Part shown: positions 7,083-15,500 of the stretch, piece by piece | Position numbering within the stretch: position 1 is the stretch's first letter | Layout: every line of letters starts with the position of its first letter | Made by a program: the position numbers and the translations under genes | The notes under the pieces: generated by a model | Seen by the model: the letters and a program-made list of their open reading frames with translations, nothing else | The model's database searches: none | What the model was told of the DNA's origin: nothing | NCBI RefSeq assembly: GCF_014648775.1 | Contig: NZ_BMRT01000006.1 | Location: 186,001 to 250,000 of the forward strand | Reading direction: 5' to 3' | Origin: Streptomyces abikoensis | GTDB taxonomy: Bacteria > Actinomycetota > Actinomycetes > Streptomycetales > Streptomycetaceae | Length of the DNA stretch: 64,000 nt

Positions 7083-7808
7083 TCACGCCGCCGCCGTCAG
7101 CTCCGGCCGGAGCGGCCACGCGGGATCGCACTGCTCCTCGGAGCCGTTGCGCGCGAACCACGCCTGCAGCCCGCGCGCCTGTGCCGCGTGCCACACCGCC
7201 TGCCGGGTGTGGAGCTCCGGCGGGCTCAGCCGCTCCAGGCGCGAGGCGAACCGCCGCCCCACCGCCCGGACGACCTCCAGCGTGGCCACCGCGTCCGCCG
7301 CCGCGTCATGGGCGCCCGTCAGCTCCACCCCGTACTGCCGGCACAGGTCCGAAAGGGTGCGGCGGCCCTTGCGGTAGCGGTCCAGGTGCTTGTCCAGCAC
7401 CCAGGGGTCCAGCACGCACAGCGCGGCGCCCCCCAGATAGCCGGCCAGCGACGACGCCCGGTGCCGCCGCAACTCCCGGTCCAGCATCGTCAGGTCGAAC
7501 GGCGCGTTCATCACCGCCAGGGGTATCCCGCGCGCCGCGTGGCCCGCCAGGGCCCGGGCCACCTCCTCCATCACCGGCGCCGGCCACCGGCCGTGCCGTT
7601 GCAGATGTTCCTCGTCCAGCCCGTGAATCGCGGTGGCCTCCTCCGGCACGGGAACCCCCGGATTCACCAGCCACCGGGTGATGACCGGCGCCGCCCCCGC
7701 CTGCGACTGCGTCACGAAGGCCGCCGAGACGATCCGGTCCTGCTCCACGTCCACCCCGGTCGTCTCGGTGTCGAAGGCCGCGAGCGGCCCCTCGAACCAG
7801 CACGGCAT
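7083..7808 (-). CDS. DnaQ-like 3'-5' exonuclease
   Basis: DEDDh-type exonuclease of 241 residues. The Exo I motif FDTETTG is at residues 12-18. The Exo II region is PFDLTMLDREL near residue 104, and the Exo III motif HDAAADA is near residue 167. These supply the acidic residues and the histidine for two-metal catalysis. It stands alone rather than fused to a polymerase, so it is a proofreading-like or repair nuclease of unknown partner. GAGGAG lies upstream of the ATG at 7808, which decides this start. It is divergent from the DUF4365 gene. Confidence 0.92.
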   Translation of the reverse strand: MPCWFEGPLAAFDTETTGVDVEQDRIVSAAFVTQSQAGAAPVITRWLVNPGVPVPEEATAIHGLDEEHLQRHGRWPAPVMEEVARALAGHAARGIPLAVMNAPFDLTMLDRELRRHRASSLAGYLGGAALCVLDPWVLDKHLDRYRKGRRTLSDLCRQYGVELTGAHDAAADAVATLEVVRAVGRRFASRLERLSPPELHTRQAVWHAAQARGLQAWFARNGSEEQCDPAWPLRPELTAAA

Positions 7809-7983
7809 GGCACAACTCCTCGCCCTTGTCCGACACATGGCGTGTTTCCCCTCCCCGCCAGGTGATACCCGGGCATCCCCGCACCCGAACCGCCCCTGTT
7901 TGCCGGTGAGTTCGTGTGGAGACAACACAGATGTACGACCCTTTACGCACCCAGCACCGGCGAGCCCGGAAGGTTTTTCGGAC

Positions 7984-8583
7984 ATGGCGCTCGCTCAGCC
8001 CGACCCGGCCGCCCCCGTGACGTGCCCGCCCACCGGGCCGCTCACGGCCCGGCGCGGCACCCTCGCCACGACCGCGTGCATGGAGACCCTCCAGATCGGC
8101 TACCTCCACGCCGTCGCGGCGGCCGCGGGCTGCTCCCTCGCCCAGCCCTTCCCCGACAACGGCATCGACTGGCACGTCAGCCACAGCGCCCCCGGCCACG
8201 AGGCCGACGACGAGGTCACCATCAAGGTGCAGCTCAAGAGCACCTACCAGCTGGCCCCCCGGCTCCCCGGCCCGCCGGGCCGGGCGGCGCCCGGGACGTT
8301 CGGCTTCACCCTCGACAACGCCCACCTGGTCAAGCTGGCCCGCACCCCCGTCTCGGTCCACAAGATCCTCGTCGTGATGATCGTGCCCCGGGCCCCGGAG
8401 GACTGGCTGCGGGCCGGCCACGACCACCTCGCGCTGCGCCACTGCTGCTACTGGACCAACCTCGCCGGCCACCCCGTGACCGGCAGGAGCCGGACCACCG
8501 TGCGGATCCCGACCTCGCGGGTCTTCGACGACCGAGCGCTCTGCGAGATCATGGCCCGGGTCGGGGCGGGAGGGAGACCCTGA
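7984..8583 (+). CDS. DUF4365-like protein, possible PD-(D/E)XK nuclease fold
   Basis: A 199-residue protein with the DUF4365 pattern: GYLHAVAAAAGC, then PDNGIDWHVSH and, 20 residues later, VTIKVQLKST. The GID...QLK arrangement resembles the active site of restriction-endonuclease-like folds. The later LVKLARTPVSVHKILVVMIVP is the usual hydrophobic core strand. Nuclease activity is inference and has not been shown for this family to my knowledge. The stop overlaps the next gene (TGATG), so the two are probably co-translated. ATG 7984 was chosen because the preceding in-frame sequence has no homology-like character. Confidence 0.75.
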   Translation: MALAQPDPAAPVTCPPTGPLTARRGTLATTACMETLQIGYLHAVAAAAGCSLAQPFPDNGIDWHVSHSAPGHEADDEVTIKVQLKSTYQLAPRLPGPPGRAAPGTFGFTLDNAHLVKLARTPVSVHKILVVMIVPRAPEDWLRAGHDHLALRHCCYWTNLAGHPVTGRSRTTVRIPTSRVFDDRALCEIMARVGAGGRP

Positions 8584-9749
8584 TGCACCGGCCGACCGAA
8601 GATGCGCCGCACCACCCCGACCCCGCCGTCCTCGGCGCCCTGCTCGCCCGCCACGGCTGGCGGCGGCGCGGGGGAGAGCCCGGCCGCTACGGCCGCTGGA
8701 CGCCCCCCGACGGGCCCGGCACCAGCCTCCTCGTGCCCGAGAGCCGCGCCTATCCCGACAGCGCCGATCTGCTCGCCGAGGCCCTCACCGCGCTGGAGCG
8801 CTGCGCCGTGCCGTCCGCCCGCGACATCCTCGTCGCCCTGCGGCTGCCCAGCGACGAGATCCGCTGGTCGCGGGAGGTCGCCGAGCCCCGGGCCCCGGCC
8901 GCCGCGTGGGGCGCCCAGGAGCGGCTGCGCACCGGGGCGCGCGCCATGCTGCTGGCCGCCGCCCAGACCGCCGGGGGCCGGGCCGCCTTCCACGGCGCCC
9001 GGCGCCGCCGGCAGGCCGAAGCGGCTCTGGCCGCCGTGCTCGCCGGGCCCGCCGCCGGCGGCCGGGAGCTCGCCGCGTTCGTGCCCGTCGACGGGCCCCC
9101 CGAGGGCGGCCGCGCGCTGGTCGGCGCGCTGCTCAGGGCGCTCCAGGCGGCCCGGGACGCCACCGACTACCGGCGCGCCACCGGCAGGATGGACGCCTTC
9201 GACGCCGCCGTGGAGGCCGGGGTCTGCCAGGAGCTCACCCAGGCCCTGGCCACCCTGGTCGGCGGCTCCGAGGGGATCCGGATCGCCGTGGAGTGGGCGC
9301 CCGCGGCGGGGACGCCGGAGGGCTTCGCCGCCCGGCCCGAGCCGGTGGAGTTCTCGCCCGGCGATCTGCCCGCCCTGCGGGAGGCCGGGGCCCGCTACGT
9401 CCGCGACGAGCCCTCGGTGCCGGTCCGCCTCACCGGGACGGTGGTGCGGATGCGGCGCGAGACGCCCGGCGGCGCGGGTGTGGTGCGGCTGAGGGTGCTG
9501 ACCGGGGCCGATGTCGCCCAGGTGCGGATCGCCCTCGACGAGGAGGACTACCGGGTCGCGGGCCACGCCCACCTGGCCGGGGTGCCCGTCACCGTCGACG
9601 GGCGGCTGGAGAGCCGGGGCGGCTTCCGGCGGCTGGCCGAGGCCCGGGGCGTCCTGCCCGTCCAGGTGGACGAGGCGGAGCGGGACCGGCTGCTGAAGCA
9701 CCTCCAGGAGAACCTCGACCTCTTCGGGGAGCGGCGCGACGCCGATTAG
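8583..9749 (+). CDS. Unknown 388-residue protein coupled to the DUF4365 gene
   Basis: Not recognised. The N-terminal part opens with a short LGALLARHGWRRRG helix, then RYGRWTPPDG and a predicted helical stretch to about residue 160. The middle shows ACQELTQAL-like helices (VCQELTQALATLV) and then IAVEWAPAAG. The C-terminal third (residues 275-370) alternates short strands such as VRLTGTVVRMRR, VVRLRVLTG and VPVTVDGRLESRGG, which looks like an OB-type nucleic-acid-binding barrel. It overlaps the DUF4365 gene by three bases. The pair may act together on DNA or RNA. No toxin, helicase or protease motif is seen. Confidence 0.72.
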   Translation: MHRPTEDAPHHPDPAVLGALLARHGWRRRGGEPGRYGRWTPPDGPGTSLLVPESRAYPDSADLLAEALTALERCAVPSARDILVALRLPSDEIRWSREVAEPRAPAAAWGAQERLRTGARAMLLAAAQTAGGRAAFHGARRRRQAEAALAAVLAGPAAGGRELAAFVPVDGPPEGGRALVGALLRALQAARDATDYRRATGRMDAFDAAVEAGVCQELTQALATLVGGSEGIRIAVEWAPAAGTPEGFAARPEPVEFSPGDLPALREAGARYVRDEPSVPVRLTGTVVRMRRETPGGAGVVRLRVLTGADVAQVRIALDEEDYRVAGHAHLAGVPVTVDGRLESRGGFRRLAEARGVLPVQVDEAERDRLLKHLQENLDLFGERRDAD

Positions 9750-9773
9750 CCCGCCTGGCGAGCGATAACCGTT

Positions 9774-9803
9774 TAGCGACCACCAGGCCGGGCTCGGTAC
9801 GAT
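9774..9803 (+). promoter_or_regulatory. Possible thrS promoter
   Basis: TAGCGA (9774-9779) and TACGAT (9798-9803) are separated by 18 bases, 48 bases before the thrS start. The -10 is good and the -35 weak. No T-box specifier or antiterminator structure was seen in the 102-base leader. Confidence 0.4.
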
Positions 9804-9851
9804 TCAGGCGCGCAGCGTCCGCTGCGGCGCCCCAGATGTCAGGAGAGACCG

Positions 9852-11831
9852 GTGTCAGACGTCCGTGTGATCATCCAACGCGATTCCGAGCGGGAAGAGC
9901 GCGTGGTGACGACGGGCACCACGGCCGCCGACCTCTTCTCCGGTGAGCGCACCGTCGTCGCCGCGCGGGTCGCGGGCGAGCTGAAGGACCTGGCGTACGT
10001 CGTCGCCGACGGCGAGGAGATCGAGCCGGTCGAGGTCTCCTCCGAGGACGGCCTGAACATCCTGCGCCACTCGACCGCGCACGTCATGGCCCAGGCCGTG
10101 CAGGAGCTCTTCCCCGAGGCCAAGCTGGGCATCGGCCCGCCGGTCAAGGATGGCTTCTACTACGACTTCGACGTCGAGAAGCCCTTCCACCCCGATGACC
10201 TCAAGCTCATCGAGAAGAAGATGCAGGAGATCATCAAGCGCGGGCAGAAGTTCTCCCGCCGGGTGGTCACCGACGAGGCCGCCCGCGAGGAGCTGGCCGA
10301 CGAGCCGTACAAGCTGGAGCTGATCGGACTCAAGGGCTCCGCCTCGCACGACGACGGCGCGGACGTCGAGGTGGGCGCCGGCGAGCTGACCATCTACGAC
10401 AACCTGGACGCCAAGACCGGCGAGCTGTGCTGGAAGGACCTCTGCCGGGGTCCCCACCTGCCCACCACCCGGTTCGTCCCGGCCTTCAAGCTGATGCGCC
10501 AGGCCGCCGCGTACTGGCGGGGCAGCGAGAAGAACCCGCAGCTCCAGCGCATCTACGGCACCGCGTGGCCGACGAAGGACGAGCTGAAGGCGTACCTGGA
10601 GTTCCTCGCCGAGGCCGAGAAGCGCGACCACCGCAAGCTCGGCACCGAGCTGGACCTGTTCTCCTTCCCGGACGAGCTGGGCCCCGGCCTCGCGGTCTTC
10701 CACCCCAAGGGCGGCGTGATCCGCAAGGTGATGGAGGACTACTCCCGCCAGCGGCACGTGGACGCGGGCTACGAGTTCGTGAACACCCCGCACCTCTCGA
10801 AGGAGCAGCTCTTCGAGACCTCCGGGCACCTGCCGCACTACTCGGAGGGCATGTTCCCGCCCATCGAGTTCGACGGGCAGAACTACCGCCTGAAGGCCAT
10901 GAACTGCCCGATGCACAACTTGATCTTCAAGTCGCGCGGGCGTTCCTACCGTGAGCTGCCGCTGCGTCTCTTCGAGTTCGGCACGGTCTACCGCTACGAG
11001 AAGTCCGGCGTGGTCCACGGCCTGACCCGCTCCCGCGGCTTCACCCAGGACGACTCCCACATCTACTGCACCAAGGAGCAGATGCCGGAGGAGCTGGACA
11101 CGCTCCTGACCTTCGTCCTGGACCTGCTGCGCGACTACGGCCTGAACGAGTTCGAGCTGGAGCTGTCCACCCGCGACCCCGAGTCGGACAAGTTCATCGG
11201 CTCGGACGAGGACTGGGAGGAGGCCACCGAGGCGCTCCGCCAGGCCGCCGAGAAGCAGGGCCTCCCGCTCGTCCCCGACCCGGGCGGCGCCGCCTACTAC
11301 GGCCCGAAGATCTCCGTCCAGGCGAAGGACGCCATCGGCCGCTCCTGGCAGATGTCGACCCTCCAGGTGGACTTCAACCAGCCCAAGCGCTTCGGCCTGG
11401 AGTACACCGCGGCGGACGGCTCCCGCCAGCAGCCCGTCATGCTCCACCGCGCGCTGTTCGGCTCCATCGAGCGGTTCTTCGGCGTGCTGCTGGAGCACTA
11501 CGCGGGCGCCTTCCCGGCGTGGCTGGCCCCCGTGCAGGCGGTCGGCATCCCGGTCGGCGACACGCACGTGGAGTACCTGCGGGAGTTCGCCGCCGACGCG
11601 GCGAAGGCGGGCCTGCGGGTCGAGGTCGACGCCTCGTCCGACCGCATGCAGAAGAAGATCCGCAACCACCAGAAGCTGAAGGTGCCCTTCATGATCATCG
11701 TCGGTGACGACGACATGAACGCGGGCACGGTCTCCTTCCGCTACCGGGACGGTTCCCAGGAGAACGGCATCCCGCGCGACGAGGCGATCGCGAAGATCGT
11801 GAAGGCCGTCGAGGACCGCGTCCAGGTCTGA
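9852..11831 (+). CDS. thrS: Threonine--tRNA ligase
   Basis: Charges tRNA-Thr in the cytosol. The 659-residue protein shows the full domain order. The N-terminal TGS domain is at about residues 1-65. The editing/SAD domain follows, with HSTAHVMAQAV near residue 75. The class II catalytic core has LKAMNCPMHN and RELPLRLFEFGTVYRYEKSG, and the C-terminal anticodon-binding domain ends in IPRDEAIAKIVKAVEDR. The GTG start follows AGGAGA by 6 bases. It is followed by a strong terminator and is transcribed alone or with the HIT gene. Confidence 0.98.
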   Translation: MSDVRVIIQRDSEREERVVTTGTTAADLFSGERTVVAARVAGELKDLAYVVADGEEIEPVEVSSEDGLNILRHSTAHVMAQAVQELFPEAKLGIGPPVKDGFYYDFDVEKPFHPDDLKLIEKKMQEIIKRGQKFSRRVVTDEAAREELADEPYKLELIGLKGSASHDDGADVEVGAGELTIYDNLDAKTGELCWKDLCRGPHLPTTRFVPAFKLMRQAAAYWRGSEKNPQLQRIYGTAWPTKDELKAYLEFLAEAEKRDHRKLGTELDLFSFPDELGPGLAVFHPKGGVIRKVMEDYSRQRHVDAGYEFVNTPHLSKEQLFETSGHLPHYSEGMFPPIEFDGQNYRLKAMNCPMHNLIFKSRGRSYRELPLRLFEFGTVYRYEKSGVVHGLTRSRGFTQDDSHIYCTKEQMPEELDTLLTFVLDLLRDYGLNEFELELSTRDPESDKFIGSDEDWEEATEALRQAAEKQGLPLVPDPGGAAYYGPKISVQAKDAIGRSWQMSTLQVDFNQPKRFGLEYTAADGSRQQPVMLHRALFGSIERFFGVLLEHYAGAFPAWLAPVQAVGIPVGDTHVEYLREFAADAAKAGLRVEVDASSDRMQKKIRNHQKLKVPFMIIVGDDDMNAGTVSFRYRDGSQENGIPRDEAIAKIVKAVEDRVQV

Positions 11832-11854
11832 GTCCCGGCCTGACCGGATCGCAG

Positions 11855-11887
11855 GGGCCCCGGAGCGTCGTCGACGCTCCGGGGCCC
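11855..11887 (+). terminator. Terminator after thrS
   Basis: A perfect 16-bp inverted repeat, GGGCCCCGGAGCGTCG (11855-11870) with its complement (11872-11887), centred on one T. It ends 14 bases before the chosen start of the HIT gene. Confidence 0.8.
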
Positions 11888-11901
11888 ATATGCTTCAGAG
11901 C

Positions 11902-12450
11902 ATGACGAGTGAGCCGGAGCAGCAGTTCGGAGTGGGGGCGCCGGACGCCTTTCAGCGCCTGTGGACACCCCACCGGATGGCGTACATCCAGGGGGAGAAC
12001 AAGCCGACCGGCCCGGGGGCCGCCGACGGCTGCCCGTTCTGCTCGATCCCGGCCAAGAGCGACGAGGACGGACTGATCGTCGCCCGGGGCGAGCTCGTCT
12101 ACGCCGTGCTCAACCTCTACCCGTACAACGGCGGGCACCTCATGGTCGTCCCCTTCCGGCACGTCGCCGACTACACGGAGCTGGACGAGGCGGAGACCGC
12201 CGAGCTCGCGGCGTTCACCAAGCGCGCGATGCGCGCGCTGCGCACGGCCTCGGGCGCCCACGGCTTCAACATCGGCATGAACCAGGGCTCGACCGCCGGC
12301 GCCGGCATCGCCGCCCATCTGCACCAGCACCTCGTGCCGCGCTGGGGCGGGGACACCAACTTCATGCCGGTCGTGGGCCACACCAAGGTGCTGCCGCAAC
12401 TGCTGGCCGACACCCGCAAGATGCTGGCCGACGTCTGGCCGACGGTCTGA
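11902..12450 (+). CDS. HIT-family nucleotide hydrolase/phosphorylase
   Basis: Histidine-triad protein; the family cleaves nucleotide phosphate esters such as Ap4A or AMP-linked compounds. A zinc-like CPFC motif (GCPFCSIP) occurs near residue 45, then NLYPYNGGHLMVVPFRH, and the active site HLHQHLVPRW near residue 139. The length is 182 residues from ATG 11902. An ATG at 11890 lies against the thrS terminator and is less likely. It sits between thrS and the large toxin-like gene. The exact substrate is unknown. Confidence 0.9.
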   Translation: MTSEPEQQFGVGAPDAFQRLWTPHRMAYIQGENKPTGPGAADGCPFCSIPAKSDEDGLIVARGELVYAVLNLYPYNGGHLMVVPFRHVADYTELDEAETAELAAFTKRAMRALRTASGAHGFNIGMNQGSTAGAGIAAHLHQHLVPRWGGDTNFMPVVGHTKVLPQLLADTRKMLADVWPTV

Positions 12451-12473
12451 GACGTTCCGTTCGGGCCGGCCGT

Positions 12474-12502
12474 TTGCTCCGGCAATAACGGACTTATTTA
12501 TT
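12474..12502 (+). promoter_or_regulatory. Candidate promoter of the ALF-repeat toxin gene
   Basis: TTGCTC (12474-12479), a 17-base spacer and TTTATT (12497-12502) lie in a distinctly A/T-rich patch 71 bases before the GTG start. Confidence 0.45.
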
Positions 12503-12511
12503 CCGAACTTA

Positions 12512-12560
12512 CCTGTCAGTATTCGCACCGCGCCTGTACATGGCGTATGCAACTGACAGG
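12512..12560 (+). promoter_or_regulatory. Inverted repeat that could mask the toxin ribosome binding site
   Basis: CCTGTCAG (12512-12519) is the exact complement of CTGACAGG (12553-12560), and the right arm runs into the ribosome binding site AGGAAAGG (12558-12565). An inner CGCC/GGCG stem around TGTACAT sits in the loop. In mRNA this fold would cover the Shine-Dalgarno of the toxin gene. Confidence 0.5.
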
Positions 12561-12572
12561 AAAGGTCGGCGT

Positions 12573-15500
12573 GTGAGAACAGGTGCCTCTTTCGCGCGAG
12601 CGAAGAGACAACGACCTCGGGGCGCGGGATTACTGTGCCTCGGAGTGCTTCCCGGAGCGCTCGTCGCGGGTCTTCTCGGGACGAGCCCCGCCACTGCGGC
12701 GGAGAGCTCGCCGGCAGCGAATGACCGCGCTCGCGTGGTCGAATTATGGAAATCAGGTGGCCCGGGCGTCACCGCGGCGGCCGAAGCCGCTCTCACGGGC
12801 AGCGACGACGACGTGCGTCGCTTCCTGAGCAGTGAGAAGGACATCGCCGCCACGCACGACGACCGCTTGCAGACGGTCCAGCTGCTGAGCGTCGGTGGCC
12901 GGATGGTGCGGGAAGCGGCGCAGAAGGCGCTCGCCGGGTCCCGGGAGGACCTGAACACGTTCCTGACGGACGGGTGGCGGGAGCCGCTCGAAAAGGACCA
13001 GCGAATACGCGTCACGCAGATCGCGGACGGCGCCGGAAGCAAGGTCCAGGAGGCGGCGAAGGCCGCGCTCGCCGGCGGGGCCGGGGACGTGCGTGACTTC
13101 CTCGACGAGAACCAGTTCACGGCCCGCGAGCAGGACGACCGCGTCCGGCTCATGCAGATCCTCACGGCCGGCGGCCCGGCGACCAAGGAAGCCGCCAAGG
13201 TCGCGCTGAGCGGCGACTCGGAGGACGTGCGCGAGTTCCTCGACCGCGGCCAGTACGTGGCGCGCGCCCGGGACGAGGAACGGGCCTCCGTCGCCGAGCT
13301 GGCGCAGCAGGCCGCCGAGGCGGGAAAGACGGCCAAGCGCGAGACCGAGGCGGCCAAGGACGCCTCGGAGCGGGCGGTGGCCGCGTCGCAGCTCGCGAAG
13401 GAGGCGGCCAAGGAGGCGTCGGACCAGACTGCGGCCGCGAAGAAGGACTCCCAGCGGGCGGCGAACGCCGCGGGCCGTGCCGCCACTGCGGCGAGCAGAG
13501 CGGCCGAGGCCGCGCAGGAGGCCATCAGCGCGGCCCGCGCGGCGAACAACTCCGCCCGTGTCGCGGCGAGCGCCGCGTCCCAGGCCGCGTCCGCCGCGGC
13601 GGGTGCCGCCGAGGCGGCGTCGCGGGCCCGGGGCGCGGCGTCGGCCGCGGCCACGGACGCCGGTCAGGCGGCCGCGGCGCGCAGGGCGGCGGAGGACGCC
13701 CGTACGGCGGCGAAGGGTGCCCGGCTGGCGGCCCAGGCTGCCGTGCAGGCGGGTGCCGCGGCGACGGCGGCCGGTGAGGCGGCGTCGGCGGCGGCCAGTG
13801 CCGGTGCCAACGCCGAGGCGGCGGCCGGCGCCGCGGACCAGGCCAACGGCCTGGCCGAGGCGGCCGGTGCGCAGTCGGCGCGGGCCCGACAGGCCGCCGC
13901 GTCGGCCCACCGGCACGCGCGGGAGGCCACGCGTGCCGCGGGTGCCGCCGAGTCCTTGGCACGGGAAGCCGCGAGCGCGGCCTATGCGGCGCGGGACGCG
14001 GCGAACTCGGCTGCCGAGCACGCCGAGAAGGCGGCGGACGAGGCCGAACGGGCCGCGAAGTACGCCGGTGACGCGATGAAGGCGGCGAGTGAGTCCACCG
14101 CTCACGCCGAGGCGGCCAAGAAGGCGGCCGATGCCGCGTCCGCCGCGGTCGAGAAGGCCCGCGACGTGCACAAGCTGGCGGGCAATATCGAGGCCGAGGA
14201 GCTGAAGGCCCGCACCGCTGCCGCGATCGAGGAGGCCAGGGACCTCAAGGCCGACGACGAGGACCGCAAGGCCGTCTCCGCCCGCGCCGTCAAGGACGCC
14301 AAGGACCTCGACGACCAGGCCTCGGGCCTCGCCGCCGAGGCCGCGAAGCCGGGCGCGGACACCAAGGACGTCGCCGCCAAGGGCCGCAAGGTGGCTCTCG
14401 CCGCCATGAAGGTCCGCGGCCCGTGGAGCCGTGCCGCGGCCGAGGCCGCTCTGGCCGGGACGGACGACGAGGTCCAGGCGTATGTGCGGTCGGGCTGGAA
14501 CGAGGCCGCTCAGCAGGACGAGCGCGCCCGCGTCGAGACCCTGGCCGGCGAGGCCGACTCGGAGCCGGTGCGCAAGGCCGCGGAGGAGGCCCTCAAGGGC
14601 GACGCCGCCCGGATCAGCGAATTCCTGCGCACGGGTCAGCACCAGGCCGCGGCGAACGACTACCGCATCCGCGTGGTCCAGATCGCCAACGGCAGTGACC
14701 GCCAGATTCAGCAGGCGGCCCAGGCCGCGCTGAAGGACGGCTCGACCGACAAGCTCCGCGCGTTCCTCAACGAGGGGCAGTACACCGCCCGGGAGTCCGA
14801 CGAGCGCGTACGGGCCGTGCAGCTGTTCACCAGCGGCGGCGCCGAGACCAAGGCCGCGGCCCAGGTGGCCCTGGAGGGGCCGGCCGCACTGCTGCACGGC
14901 TTCATCCAGGCCGGGCAGTACAAGGCGGCCCGCAAGGACCAGCTGACGGCCACGCACGTCGCCGAGGTGCAGCGCATCATCGCCGAGGCCGCCGGCGTCG
15001 CGGCGACCGCACAGCAGGACGCGGCCGAGGCGGCCCGGGTCGCGGCCGTCGCCCGCAAGGCGGCGAGCGAGGCGGACGCCTACGCCAAGCAGGCCAAGGA
15101 GTCCGCCGACAAGGCCAAGGACTACGCGAGCCAGGCCAGGACGTCGGCCCAGCAAGCCGAGGCGTCGGCGGCCGAGGCCGCCAAGTCGGCGAAGACCGCA
15201 CGCGAGGCCGCCGCGTCGGCCCGCCGGGACGCCCGGGACGCCGACGACTCCGCAGGCCGCGCCCGTGCCTCGGCGAACTGGGCGCGCTCGTCCGCCGACG
15301 ACGCGTACGCCGCCTCCAGCGCGGCGCGTGCCTCGGCCGTCGCGGCAGGCAAGGACGCCACTGCCGCCGGCACGGCGGCGAAGGAGGCCTTCGCCGTCGC
15401 GGTCGCCAAGCAGCGCGCCGAGGACGAGCAGCGCCGCCGCGACGAGGAGGCCCGTAAGCAGCGGATCGAGCAGGCCAAGAAGGAGCAGGCCCGCCGGGAG

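Noticed and set aside
9750..9851. T-box riboswitch before thrS
   Set aside because: The leader is about 100 bases and shows neither the T-box sequence nor an antiterminator fold. hisS and alaS also have almost no leader.
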